Notes: generated by a model from the letters alone, not told the origin. A stretch of 64,000 nt of DNA from Symsagittifera roscoffensis (GCF_963678635.1 NC_087070.1:48775467-48839466); one strand, 5' to 3'. Positions 21,643 through 33,001 are shown, counted from the stretch's first letter. Numbers and translations are program-made.

Positions 21643-21719
21643 AGTCTCCGAAACCAAGCGATGATAGTAATCCTAAATCAAGGATATACCTTAGCTTATA
21701 TCATTTTGCCACCGGAGAC
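21630..21719 (+). promoter_or_regulatory. -1 ribosomal frameshift signal between gag and pol
   Basis: The heptamer T TTA AAC (21630-21636) is in the gag frame exactly as the X-XXY-YYZ rule needs. After a 7-base spacer, GTCTCCG (21644-21650) can pair with CGGAGAC (21713-21719), a perfect 7-bp stem. An inner AAGG/CCTT hairpin lies at 21680-21692. This is the standard layout by which gypsy elements and retroviruses make Gag-Pol. Confidence 0.75.
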
Positions 21720-24700
21720 AAAAATAATAATAGTGGACTTGAAATTGAATTCATGATTGATCCAGGATCAACTTGTAGTATCATAAACTACCCAACTTAT
21801 CAAGAATTGGAAAAATTAGGTCAAAAAATGACAATTTACCGATCCAAAATTAAAGCAAAGACTTATAATGGATCTGATATACGTATGTTTGGCCATACAT
21901 CTATTCAATCTTGTTTCGACACTGATGGAAAATATCCATCTAACCACAAAGTGTGGATAACTGAAGAGAAGACTGCTAATCTGTTAGGAGTAGACTTTTG
22001 TCATCTCTTCTTAAAAGCTCTCTACTTTGATATCCCCGCAGTTGAGCTCAAATCAAAAGAAGGTGTAATATCATACGGGTTGATGAACAACGATAAAGAA
22101 TATCCTAACGTTTCAAAGATTGTCTCAATTAACTTGAAAGAACCCTTGTTCATTCCAGCACGCTCTACATACTTATACAAACACTTGGCTGAACCAAATT
22201 CATACTTCGAAAAAGGGACTACATTCCTGCCTCATAAAAATACAACTAAAACCGAATTGGTTTTCATTAATACAGTTTGTACTCAAATTGAGCAAAGCCT
22301 ACCTATCCTAATTGAAAATCAGAAAGATCATCCTGTCACACTAAACAAGTGTGTACTAGGCTATGCAGTAACTGATATTCAAGGAAACGAGGATAAAATA
22401 TTTGCTATCCACGATTGTGATGAGTTCACAACGAGAATTTTAAACGAAAGTTCAGAATTCGATAGCTGTTTCATGCTGAACACTGTTGTCAATACAACAC
22501 AGGAAAGCAATACTCAATTATCCGGCCCCTGTCTACAATATGTAGACTTCAAAAAAAGGTCCATATTCGAATCGAATATGCCCATTGCCCATACAATCTC
22601 TGCAGATAGAGCAATGAAAAAAGGGTTTGCTGAATCAATTAGCAAAAGGTATCCTGAGCTACGACACTTTTGTAACTCAATACATGCTAACATTAACGAT
22701 ATTCTCATCTTCACTGATCCAAAATCTGGACAAGTCATATATAACCTGATTACCAAACAGAGGTACTTTCAGAAACCCACTTACGACGCTATATTCAACA
22801 CCTTGTCTGAAATGAAAGATCATGCTATAGCAAATAACATTCGATCTATCGCAATGCCCAAAATTGCTTGTGGCTTAGATAAAATGAATTGGGAAGAAGT
22901 TTCCAAAATCATTCTCGATGTATTCCAACATTCTGGAATTACTATATTTGTCTATGTTTCAGGACAAGAAATCAAGGACATGCCTGCCCTTGAAGTGTTT
23001 GATACAGAAAACGTATCAGAAATATTTGAACAAATTGGTTCAGATATAGTCAAAGTATGCAAAAATGAAAACGAAATAGCAACCGACTTTTCTAATGATG
23101 CAAAGAACCTTTGCAGGCCTCCCTTGAAAGAACAATTTAAAAAGTACCGAAACAAAGAACATAATGATCGGCTAATTGCCTTTCTTGTCAACGAAACGTT
23201 TACCCAATACTCCTCAATTGATAAGGACAATAGTAGCACTTTGGAAAAAATCGAAACTACTATTAAATTCTTATCTGACTTCGATTTCACACAAAGTGAT
23301 ATATCGGATGATGAATTTGCTGATCTAATTCAAATGCTGATAGAGGATCAAGACGTTTATTCTCATCACAAATATGATATTGGAAAAACAAAACATAAAT
23401 TCCACATACCACTCAAAAAGGACGCAACGTTCAAAAAACAACGACCGAGTAAAATCCCAGTCCATCTAAGAGATAAATTGGACAAGTTAATGGATGAGTT
23501 AATCCAAGCAGGCATAGTCAGAGAACTAAATGAAAAAGATGATATGAACTCATGGTTCGTAAATCCAGTCATCATTCTTCCAAAAAAAGACTACGTTAAG
23601 TTGGTCTTGGATGCTAGGTATCTAAACTCTATCACAGATACTAGCAATTGTAGTTGGCCATTAGAACCACTACAAGTTCTCATGACCCGAATAAACGGAT
23701 CATACTTCACAAGTAGTGATCTCTCTTGCGCCTACCATCAAGTACCTCTAACAGATGAGGCTCAGAAATTAACAAGCTTTATTGTAGGAGGTAGACAATA
23801 TACCTACCAAGTTGGTTTTTATGGCTTGAAACCACTTCCAAATTTCTTCAGTAAACTAATGAGATATGCCTTCGGACCTCTCATTAAAGAAAAAAAAGCA
23901 ATTACTTACATAGACGACACTCTGTTACAGAGTCAAAGTAAAAATGAAATGTTTGACACAATTCGAGAATATCATTCTCTTTTACGGAAGGCTAACTTAA
24001 AAGCTGCCCCTGATAAAACCTTTTTCTTCCTAAGAAAAGTTAAATTTTTAGGCCATGTTGTCTCTAAAGATGGTCTTTCCCCAATCGCTTCACGAATTGA
24101 TGACATAAAAAGATTGAAATCCCCTGAATCAAAAACAGAAGTCCTAGGAGTATTAGGTGTCATGGGATTCTACAGCACATACATCATCAATTTTCATGTG
24201 GACGCAAAATGTCTATATGAACTAACAAACAGTAGTGATAAGTTTCAATGGCTACCATGCCATGAAGAAGTTTTTCAAAAACTGAAAGACAAATTCTGTC
24301 ATGATATTTCAAATGCCATACCTGATGTAAACTACCCATTCCACATTCACGCCGACTCCTCAAATGTAGGAACCGGATGTATACTCATCCAAGACTTCCC
24401 TGAAGGGAAAAGAATTGTTTCTGCCAATTCTAGAGTCTTTGATAAAGCTGAGCAGAAAATGTCTACTCAACATCGTGAATTATGTGGAATAATATCTGCT
24501 TTTTGAAACCTATGAATTCTACATTATAGGTTCACCCTTTCCTCTATACCTATATTGTGATCACAGACCTATTCTCTTCTTATGGTCCAGAAAAGGACAA
24601 CTTTCTCATAGATTTTTCAAATATCAAGTCGTATTGACAAAATTCAACAACTTAAAAATAATCTATACCCCAGGTTCAAACCTAGCCTTTCCTGACTTAT

Positions 24701-27387
24701 TGAGCCGAAATGTACCCATCGCTGATATCAAAAGATATCAACTAGAACACAAAACCATTCCAAATGATATAAAGTTCATCCTAGACAATGGAGAACAAAT
24801 ATGTTATTCAGTACTCCACAAAGATGATAACATATTTCAAAACGATTGCTATCCAGTCATTGCTCAAGTGCAAGGCGGAAAAAAGAAAATAATCAACATA
24901 AGTGACAGAGGAGACTTCAGCATTGAAGATGCTCCAGAATATTTTGAAGAATCTTGTAGTGCGATTCAAAATATAACAGATTTCTTCCGATTTGGCAAAC
25001 AAATTAACCAAATCAAACGGCTATCTATACCAGATATAAACAATGAAAACATTTATGAAGAAATTCCAGATGAAGTATCTGCACTTGATGATCCTTTGGA
25101 AAATTCAGAATGGCTTGACTTATATGAAGGCAATGTTGAGAACAACCTTCTCAACGACCTGGTTAAAGCAAAAAATGATTTTGCAACCAAAACAAAATCC
25201 TTGAGGTTAATTGAACCCCTAAGTCTCCAATCTGAAGAGAATAAATCAGATTCTCTTGAACTGATAGCAAAAATGACCGACTTTGCTAAAAAAGCAAATT
25301 TAGACGTTGAAACAATTATGCAAGAGCAGTGTAACGATACTGTAATCGTAGATATCAAAAATTGCATAAAGCAAAACGAAAAGCCAGAAAGAAACAAAAA
25401 AAATCCTTATCGTGAAGAAAAAGGGTTAAAAGCCTATATCAGGCAGTTTGAATTATTATTCATTGAAGACCAACATGATCTTCTATGTATTAATGAATAT
25501 AATGATGACTATACTAAGAGTCCAAAAATTTGCTTACCCATCTCCCTAGTGCTAAATTGCTTTGAATTAGCTCATAAGCATCCTCTTAGTGGTCATCACG
25601 GCGAAACAAAAACTTTGGAAATAATTAAAAGATATTTCTATTGGCCCGGACTCTATAAATGGGTCAACATGCTTCTTCATGATTGCCTAGAATGTCAGAA
25701 AAATAAACCTAAACGAAAAGACCTGAATGAAGCTCCATTACAACAATGGGGACAATTAGAAACAATCCCAATGAAAACGATTCACATTGATCATAAAGGT
25801 CCGCTCAGACCATCAAGTCATGGCAAAAACTTTTGCTTAGTTGTGATAGATGCCTTCTCTAGATATCTTCAAGTATATCCATGCACCCATGCAGACTCTA
25901 AGGAAACTATTAAGCTCTTAGAGAAATACATCACAACATTTGGTATTCCACAACAAATTATTCATGATAATGGAAGTGCATTCATGAGTAATGACTTTGC
26001 TCATTGGTCCTCTGAATTGGGAATAACCCTGAGACCAAGAACTACTTACTCGCCTTGGACTAACGGAAAAGTTGAAGTCCAGAATAAACATTTAACCCAG
26101 TACTTTCGACATTTCTTGAGTACCTCAGGCTCAAACTGGTCTGAATTAACAAATAAATTTGCTTTTGCACATAACACCGCCATTAATTCAAGTACAGGTT
26201 ACACTCCATATGAGATTGTTTTTGGCATAAAACCTCAAGTTCCTCTTAGCCTTAAATTAGGCCTCTACCGCGACCAAAACAAAAGATGTACCTCTGAATT
26301 TTGCGCTGGTCTCGAAAATCATGCTCATACCGAGCATAAATCAAACAATGAGACCATAGATAGATTTCTAAAAAATCAAATTTCCGCCGAAATATTAAAA
26401 AGGGAAAATGATTTTAAGCTGATTTATAGTAACACCTATACCCATTGCCGCCGCATCACTAATAAGGCCCACATGTTCCGAAATCAATTTAAATTAGGAC
26501 GGCCCATAAAAGAAGGAACAAAAGTGTTACTAGAAAATAGATCCAAACCACTATTGAAAAGTCAAAAGCTTTTAAATTTGAGATCTGGACCTTACACCGT
26601 AATTGAAAAAATCACGGAAGTAACATATGGAATTCAAAATGATTTCACTAACGAAAAAAAGATTGTCCACCGCAATCATATTGTTGAATACTTTCCTAAA
26701 GAACAACAAATGCCCAAGCTACTACAGGAATACTCTAGTGATTTATTTTCAAGTGATTTTTATGATCATATAACAAATCATCAAATCGACTCTTTCAATA
26801 AACCGAAACAAGTTGAAAATCTACAATACCAGTTTTGGCCAGTAGTCAACAATGGTTATCAGCAAATGACTAATAATAATCCTACAAATGAGGATCAAAA
26901 TAGAACTATTGTCCCAGATCAATCATTAGATTCAGGCAGAGAAACTATGCATCTAAGAACTTTGTTCGATGCGACTGCGATTGACCAGAATCTTAGACCT
27001 ATTCGAAGTTCAACTCCCTATCCTGCTGATAAAACCCCTAATCCTTCAACTAGTCAATCTAGTAGTTTTGGCCACCGCCGCCTACCTAGCCGTAGTATAA
27101 GTCCTAATACTAGTCTCGCAAATGACTTTGGCCGCCGCCACCAAAATATAACAACACAATATAATACTCCCCGTCCTCCTGATTTCCCTCATTTATCTGA
27201 ATCATCAGAAAGCTTTACTGACGGAAAAAATATTCCTCATAGCTCTCAAGAAAGCTTCTATGAAAATACTCGATCCGCACCTGGATCACTTTCAGAATCT
27301 AAAAAACCTAAACGGACAAATCGTCCTACAAACTTTTATGGAACTACAATTCCATCTAGTCTAATTGGCAAATTTAAAAAGAAATAA
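21643..27387 (+). CDS. pol: pol region: protease, macro domain, RT, RNase H, integrase
   Basis: Pol lies in the -1 frame to gag; it looks nearly whole, with about one break. Protease (about 21.75-22.05 kb) has the active-site motif IDPGSTCSII. A macro domain follows (22.53-22.97 kb; separate entry). RT (about 23.4-24.2 kb) has SDLSCAYHQVPL and the catalytic YIDD. RNase H follows, to about 24.7 kb. Integrase (about 25.5-26.7 kb) has an HHCC finger (HPLSGHHGETKT ... CLECQ), the D-D-E core and a GPY motif (LRSGPYTVIE). The last 200 residues are Ser/Pro/Asn-rich with no recognised fold. Motif style is Ty3/gypsy, not BEL/Pao or Copia. Confidence 0.93.
22530..22970 (+). other. Macro domain (TARG1/OARD1-like) inside pol
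   Basis: Between protease and RT the frame encodes about 147 residues that align along their length with human OARD1/TARG1, an ADP-ribosyl-acceptor hydrolase. Shared stretches: AHTISADRAMKKGFA (human AHCISEDCRMGAGIA), IYNLITKQR ... KPTY (IYYLITKKR ... KPTY) and MPKIACGLDKMNWEEV (MPRIGCGLDRLQWENV). The catalytic Lys (codon at 22755) and Asp (codon at 22878), equivalent to human K84 and D125, are both present. The likely activity is removal of ADP-ribose from acidic residues, which could oppose a host PARP response or act on an element protein. That role is inference. I know of no standard gypsy pol with this domain. Confidence 0.85.
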
Positions 27388-27530
27388 AAACACTAAACCA
27401 TTTATTTGGCCAGCATAATATTTTTTTAATTCTTTTTATTGGCCTTCTCATTTTTTCTTTTTCTACTTTATAAATATTTCGTTTCTAATAAAAGCACAAA
27501 ACACCAAAAATAACATGTTAATAAATAAAT

Positions 27531-28226
27531 TTAAAAATAACTTTTATAAATATGAGATTTAATATCTGAGTACGCTTTCATAAGTTTTAATGCCGCCATC
27601 TTTTCTAACGAGTTTTCCGCGGCCCTACTCAGGCTCCTCACTGCAAACTGCAGCGCTGAGTACGGCCACCACCAAGCTTGATAAATCTCCTCCAGCATAA
27701 TCTCAAGCTCTATTTTTCGTCTAAACTCTGCCTCTGCCACTGGCTTTTTGAAGAATTCTTCTTGAAACTAAAACAAATTTATATAGTATTTCTATGTTGC
27801 CATGCCACTTGAATAAAAAAATTTTTTTTTATTACTTTTAAAATTGAGTGTATTGTAAAATAAACTTACATCCTCCCCAAAGAATAAGGACAAAAAGTCC
27901 ATTGTCTCTTGGGAAACCACATGGTTTCCACTCCATGGGCTCCGAATTCCCTTCGTGAAGCACCTACTTTGTATCGAGCCCAGCTCAAACAGTTCGTCAG
28001 TATTCAGGACCGGATACTTGAATATGTAACTCCGGTCCATAAATATCATGAACTCCATGGGTGTCAGATTAGCACCCTTCTCGACTAAATCGTCGTATAT
28101 TCCCACTCTTCTCTCAACTTCCTTGTCCTCCAGCAAGGCTTCGTGTTTAAAATCCAACTCATCCCGCAAGTTCAAAAACTTCTCGGGAAAGTCCACCAGA
28201 TTGTCTTCAGGCTCGATATAACTCAT
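27531..28226 (-). CDS. Antisense two-exon gene of unknown function within the gypsy-like element
   Basis: On the minus strand, exon 1 (28226-27870) encodes 119 residues from MSYIEPEDN. A 102-base intron (27869-27768) with GTAAGT donor and TTTTAG acceptor leads in phase 0 to exon 2 (27767-27531), 78 codons plus stop. The predicted 197-residue protein has an acidic N-terminus, mixed helices and an AWWWPYSAL segment. I recognise no family. A TATA-like CATAAAAG lies about 90 bases upstream of the ATG, and AATAAA about 90 bases past the stop (27440-27435). It sits between pol and env. Its intron is readable only on the minus strand, so copying through plus-strand genomic RNA would keep it. Confidence 0.7.
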
Positions 28227-28749
28227 TTTTCAAGAAAGCAAAAATTTTTAAAAATACTGAGATAACAGATGAAGTTGAAACGGAAAGCAAACAAATGATA
28301 TTGCTTTTAGTCCTCTTTTATGAAGAGATGTTTTTTTTTCATTTTCCTCCTCCAATAAGGAAGGGGAATGCAGTTGTTAAAATTAACATCAGCATAAACG
28401 AATGATTATCATTCCACTGCTAGATCTCAACAAATCAAAACTAAGTGGAAAAACCACGACATTAAGCCAGATTGGAAAAAACCACAAAACGAATGGCGAA
28501 TGAATTACGACTTAAAAAGAGTCACTTCCGAAAGACGCCGAATAACAACGGCCAATCAGAGCTTAGTTTTGCAAAAAAGCAAAAACAGCCTTTAAAAACT
28601 AACTGATATACAGTTGTTTTCATTCTTGCTCAATTCCACATCTTTCATTCAAATCCTCCTCTCTCTCTCTCTCCAAAATATAAAATCTGCTGAATTCCTC
28701 AACAAAAATTGAAATCTAACTCAGATTTCCCTTCACAAAAATCCACAAA
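28227..28749. promoter_or_regulatory. Possible divergent promoter between the antisense gene and env
   Basis: About 520 non-coding bases separate the antisense start codon from the env start. On the minus side there is TCATAAAAGAGG at 28323-28312. On the plus side there is CCTTTAAAAAC at 28589-28599 and a CT-rich leader (28650-28675). Such a layout could drive two transcripts in opposite directions. Alternatively env is reached only by splicing from the LTR transcript. Confidence 0.4.
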
Positions 28750-31061
28750 ATGACAAATCCAAATAGTGAAATAGAGGAAGGTGAACTAATGGACCAAGAT
28801 CCTGTTCTAACCACTCTCGAGGAAATGCTTAAAGTAAGTACTTTTAAAAATTATTCTACTATCATTCACCACCAAAAAATAAATTTGCAAAAAATTTATT
28901 TGGTTGGTCTTTTAACTCTAATGATACTTTCGAATCAAACCTCAGCATTTGATCCGAAAGAACAATTATATGCAAATACTGCAAATAATCTTCGGGTTGC
29001 TCATTATGATTGTCAACTAATGACTTCTAACAAAATGTTCTCTCTAAATAAAGTAGCACCTTGCAAAGTCCAACCAGAAAATATTAAAGTAGCTCATGCT
29101 TATGTTACTCTATATCAGAGACATTATCGCACAAAAGTAAATGCGACAATGTGTCGAATCAAACACCAATCAATGCGTTGGTTCTGCGATTCTTTTGATT
29201 CGAGTGGTATCGACGCTCGACAAAATATGATCACTACTGATCTCCATTTATCTGCCGATCAATGTAAATCGGCCGCCGACAGAGGCTATCTTAACCTAGG
29301 CTATGCTAGTATTGGAAATATTCCTTTCAAATTTAATGTTAAAACAGTAACTAATGCCCATGCTGGCAAAGTTGACGGCAAAAATCATAACGAATGTGAT
29401 GGCCGTTCTTGGATTAAATTGGACACTTTTGAAACTTACATGCAAAATGTAACTCTGACTGTTAACCTCAAAGATGGAACAGTCAATAATTGGCAAAACA
29501 TTCCTTTGTCCTGTCCAGTGTCTACAAATGGATGTGAAACAACATCCTTAGACGCTTTTGCTTATACTTGGGAAGAACCCAACAATTGCATTTTCACTGT
29601 TTTAAACAGATTTCCGGCTAAAATGATTCAAAACGAAGAATCATACTACATAATTAAAGGCGATTCTAGCCCATCTATTCATTCTACCCATACAAGGGAT
29701 TCTCAAAAATTTATGCTACAGGTGATGAATAAACCGCAATCTCTTTGTGGTCATCCCAGAATAGTGTATCCAACTTCATATGATTCACTTTTTATTGCAT
29801 ACACTGACGGTTTCAATATGGATACTGGAATCCAAGTTAAACCAACCCCAGAAACGGGAACTATTCATAATGCCGGCCAACCAAATTCTACTTTTCTCAC
29901 ATTAAGTGATGATTCGCCGCCACTCCAATTTTCAAGTCATCAAATTGACTACGAAGCTCATATAGGTACCAAATTGGACTATATTCTTTTTTATAGCTTC
30001 TACATGCTCAGAACGGCCGAGTTAGCCCTTCTGCAAAATCAATGTGAGCTAGAACGCTCCTCAATATTAAATACTTTAATGCTTTCGCTTGAAAGCCCAC
30101 GTTTGGCTGGCTATATTCTAACCAAAAACCGCTCTATGTTCTTAGAGACCAATGGCAATGTTGCCTGGCTCTATCATTGTCCAAAATTTTATTCACCTTT
30201 GCAATTAATGGATGAATGCTATAATCGCATTCCCATTATGTATAAGGAAAATATTCAATTTGTCGATCCAATTACGCGACAAACTTTTCAGTCGGCAGAT
30301 CTACAAGACTGCTCCGACAAACATTCGAATCTCTTTCAACTAGATGTTGATGATGATAAGTCCTGGATTGAATTAACCCCTCAAATTACAAGGGTTACAG
30401 AGGACCACATCTCTTTAAACCAAAAGAGATAATTCAAAAGATTAAGCATTCTCTAGCCTCTAGCCAAGGCGCTTCAATCTACACTTATGCTCAAATGCAA
30501 AAATTCTGGAATATGATTTCCGATAATTCAGAGATGAAAGGAATACTGCAAAAAGTATCCAGGTCCTTTCTAAATGCTAAAAAAATTTTCTTCAAAGACT
30601 CATACAGCCCGCTAGGCTCTTCCCAAACAATTTATTTGGACTATCTCATCTCTCCAAACTTTTGGAAAAACGAATACACCCGTATATTCGGGAAAGTACA
30701 ATACTATTTAGAAAAATGCGGAATAGTCTTCGCCTCTTTTCTATTTGTGAAATTCATACTAGATTGCCTAGTATTCATAATAAAGGCTATGCATATTCAC
30801 AAAATCACCGGCCGCTCACTACACTTTGGCAAAGTATTACTTGCCGCTTCATATAATATACTTTTCACTTCCATAGTGACCTCAATTTTCACTCAAGATG
30901 AGCAAACTGAAAAAATAGAACAAGAATGTGATCAGAAAATACAAGCCCCTCTTTTAGAGGAAATTGATAAAATAAACCAGGATCGCATGTATCCTCATAT
31001 CCAATTAACAAGTTTTGAGAGAAGAACTCAAAACTTAAATCACCCAACAAACCCAGTCTAA
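28750..31061 (+). CDS. env: Envelope glycoprotein region of the gypsy-like element
   Basis: The region encodes a secreted-then-anchored glycoprotein and looks nearly whole, with about one break. After an acidic 28-residue leader comes a hydrophobic signal-like segment (YLVGLLTLMILSNQTSA), then a Cys-rich ectodomain with several N-glycosylation motifs. Near its end is a membrane span (FASFLFVKFILDCLVFIIKA) followed by a short tail. The early pattern YDC ... FSLNKVAPC ... VTLYQRHYRTKV ... C recalls glycoproteins of chuviruses and their relatives in insect LTR elements (class III fusogens). That assignment is from memory of the pattern and is tentative. Confidence 0.75.
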
Positions 31062-31083
31062 TAAAAAAATTCTACTGTTCTAG
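28834..31083 (+). other. Candidate intron spanning env, joining the env leader to the third ORF
   Basis: GTAAGT follows codon 28 of the env frame at 28834, and a pyrimidine-containing TTCTAG acceptor ends at 31083. The sequence after the acceptor is open for seven codons into the ATG of the third ORF, in the same phase (0). Retroviruses and errantiviruses use spliced messages of this sort for env or accessory proteins. It is a prediction from motifs and phase only. Confidence 0.55.
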
Positions 31084-31104
31084 GATATACCAACTGATTC
31101 AACT

Positions 31105-31863
31105 ATGGACGCATCACTTGATGACGACTTGAGAGATTTCGAAGATCTCCTCTCACTCCTGCCACCAACCGATCCACTGGACTCGCAGATTTCAGCACTC
31201 ACTCAACAACCAACTGTTTCTACTACTACAACAACCACTGCAAAGCCGACCTCAACACGATCCTTCGTTGAGCCACTACTTCAAACCAGTACAGCTGTCC
31301 CAATAACTACAGCATCACAGCCACCACCCCTAAAAATTTCACCCCCTGATTTTAAAATACCCCTGGTTCCCTCGAATTCTAAAATTAAAAAACGGACCCA
31401 GATTGTAAAACCATATAAGATACTAACGGCAAATACGCCGGTATCAACTTCTCATTGTCCAATGACCATTAGGCGACAGCCCTTGCACCCCACTGAAATA
31501 AACACTAGATTACATATTCAGTTAGAAAGGGAACGATACATTAATTCTAAAAGCAATCCTGGCTTCGATATGGATCTCAATTATGCTTTGAATCCATTAA
31601 TCAATCGTTTTAAATTAGAAGCTTATCATCCTATAAAAAAAATGTATTCCATAACTAATTCCCTTCTTGAATATCAAAAAATCTATGTCCCAGCAAAGTA
31701 TCTGACAGCAAAATTACAAACCCCCCAGTTAGATGACTATACTGAGCAAATTCAGCGCAGTCATATCCATGAAACGCACCAAATCCGGGAGCTGAAAAAG
31801 CAAATCCACAATTTGAAAACAAAAAATCAACAACTTATAGCCCGGTTGGAAGGAAAATTGTAA
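31105..31863 (+). CDS. Third ORF of the gypsy-like element, accessory protein with coiled coil
   Basis: A 252-codon frame after env. The N-terminus is acidic (DDDLRDFEDLLSLLPPTDPL), followed by a Thr/Ser/Pro-rich stretch (residues 35-90), a basic segment near KIKKRTQIVKPYK, and a C-terminal coiled coil (about residues 210-252, heptad Leu/Ile with Gln, Lys and Glu). I know no relative. If the upstream acceptor at 31083 is used, the acidic env leader would be added. The acidic plus coiled-coil build is compatible with a transcription or RNA regulator, but no function can be claimed. Confidence 0.65.
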   Translation: MDASLDDDLRDFEDLLSLLPPTDPLDSQISALTQQPTVSTTTTTTAKPTSTRSFVEPLLQTSTAVPITTASQPPPLKISPPDFKIPLVPSNSKIKKRTQIVKPYKILTANTPVSTSHCPMTIRRQPLHPTEINTRLHIQLERERYINSKSNPGFDMDLNYALNPLINRFKLEAYHPIKKMYSITNSLLEYQKIYVPAKYLTAKLQTPQLDDYTEQIQRSHIHETHQIRELKKQIHNLKTKNQQLIARLEGKL

Positions 31864-32378
31864 GAAATTTATCCTTTTATTTAAGCATTTATTCTTTCGC
31901 TTTATATAGCTATGTAGTATAGCTATTAATTTCCTTTTAACAATTTTGACTTTTATAAAAAACAAAAAACACAAAAAATACCCCCTTTGTATGAACCAGT
32001 CCTCCCCTTATTACGCGTTTGGACAGACTTCACATACTTCAGGAAGAAAAGGAGACTTCGGAAAAAGAATATACAAGGAATAAAACTAACCTTCAAACTT
32101 TTGAGAAACAGATAATTTTGATGTATTTAATTTTATAGTTAAATCCCTTGGTTGTGTAAACTCTATTTTGATTTATAAATGTAACTGATGTGTTTATATT
32201 CATTCAAGCCTGACTCAAAGTATCAGTTGTTCAAAAACATCTGCTACCTGTAATAGCAACAAACTATTGAACCAACTTTATGAGATTGAAAGAAAAAGCT
32301 TCGATTGATCAACAATTACCCCACTATTCAAGTAAAAGTAATAAAAATGAAAGTTTCAGTTTTTTTCCCTCTCCAAAT

Positions 32379-32389
32379 AGGAGGATGGA
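32379..32389 (+). other. Polypurine tract candidate
   Basis: AGGAGGATGGA lies just before the 3' LTR, where plus-strand priming takes place in LTR elements. It is short but the only purine run next to the LTR. Confidence 0.6.
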
Positions 32390-32391
32390 TA

Positions 32392-33001
32392 TGTTCTGAT
32401 TTCAAATAGAAACAGAAACATGAATTATTTTATTGCGTTAACAAAATGTGACGCCGCCGCCACCACCAAAAGAAATATGTTTTTATTCCCTTGCAAAAGG
32501 AAGGGAAATGCTATTGGAATAATTCGTATAACGTTTTAAGCATTGAGAATTGAAACGACTATTCTCATTCAATACGAATATTAACGATTCCTCTCGTAAA
32601 ATACGAGCATACGAAACCTTCTTCTCGTAAAATACGAATGTACGAATAAAGAATACGAAGTTAAAAGAAACTTCTCATTTGATACGAAAAGTGGCGTGAT
32701 TTCCCAATCTGAGTATAAATAGAAGCTCAAAACTACGGGAATTCATTCCAACAATATCTCTTCTAACACCAACACCACTCTCTTCTACCACCCCAACCAA
32801 TCTCTAAAAAATATCTCTAATCTCACCGTTAAAATAGATATTGAGTCAAAAGGCAACTTGCTGTAAATTCATACTAACTTCTTTTTTTAATAAAATATTT
32901 CTCAGCGAATTTTAGATTTACTTTCTAAGATAGAAAGTAGAAAGGACCCTTTATTCCTAGCAAGCGTTTTGTCCGACGTCTATAGTATTGCTAGCGTAAT
33001 A
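32392..33001 (+). repeat. 3' LTR
   Basis: It matches the 5' LTR over 610 bases with about one difference by eye. It carries the same ATACGA array, TATA box and AATAAA signal. It is followed by CTCT, the second copy of the target duplication. Confidence 0.95.

Larger units (their letters stand above)
19405..33001 (+). mobile_element. Young Ty3/gypsy-like (Tor-like) retroelement with envelope and antisense gene
   Basis: A 13.6 kb LTR element flanked by the 4-base duplication CTCT (19401-19404 and 33002-33005). Parts in order: 5' LTR, primer-binding site, gag, pol (protease, macro domain, RT, RNase H, integrase), an antisense two-exon gene, envelope region, third ORF, purine tract, 3' LTR. The two 610-base LTRs differ at about one base by my reading, so insertion is very recent. 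It looks almost whole, with about one break in pol and one in env. RT and integrase motifs are of the Ty3/gypsy type. The layout resembles Tor elements of larvaceans, but I cannot confirm family membership without a search. Confidence 0.92.
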
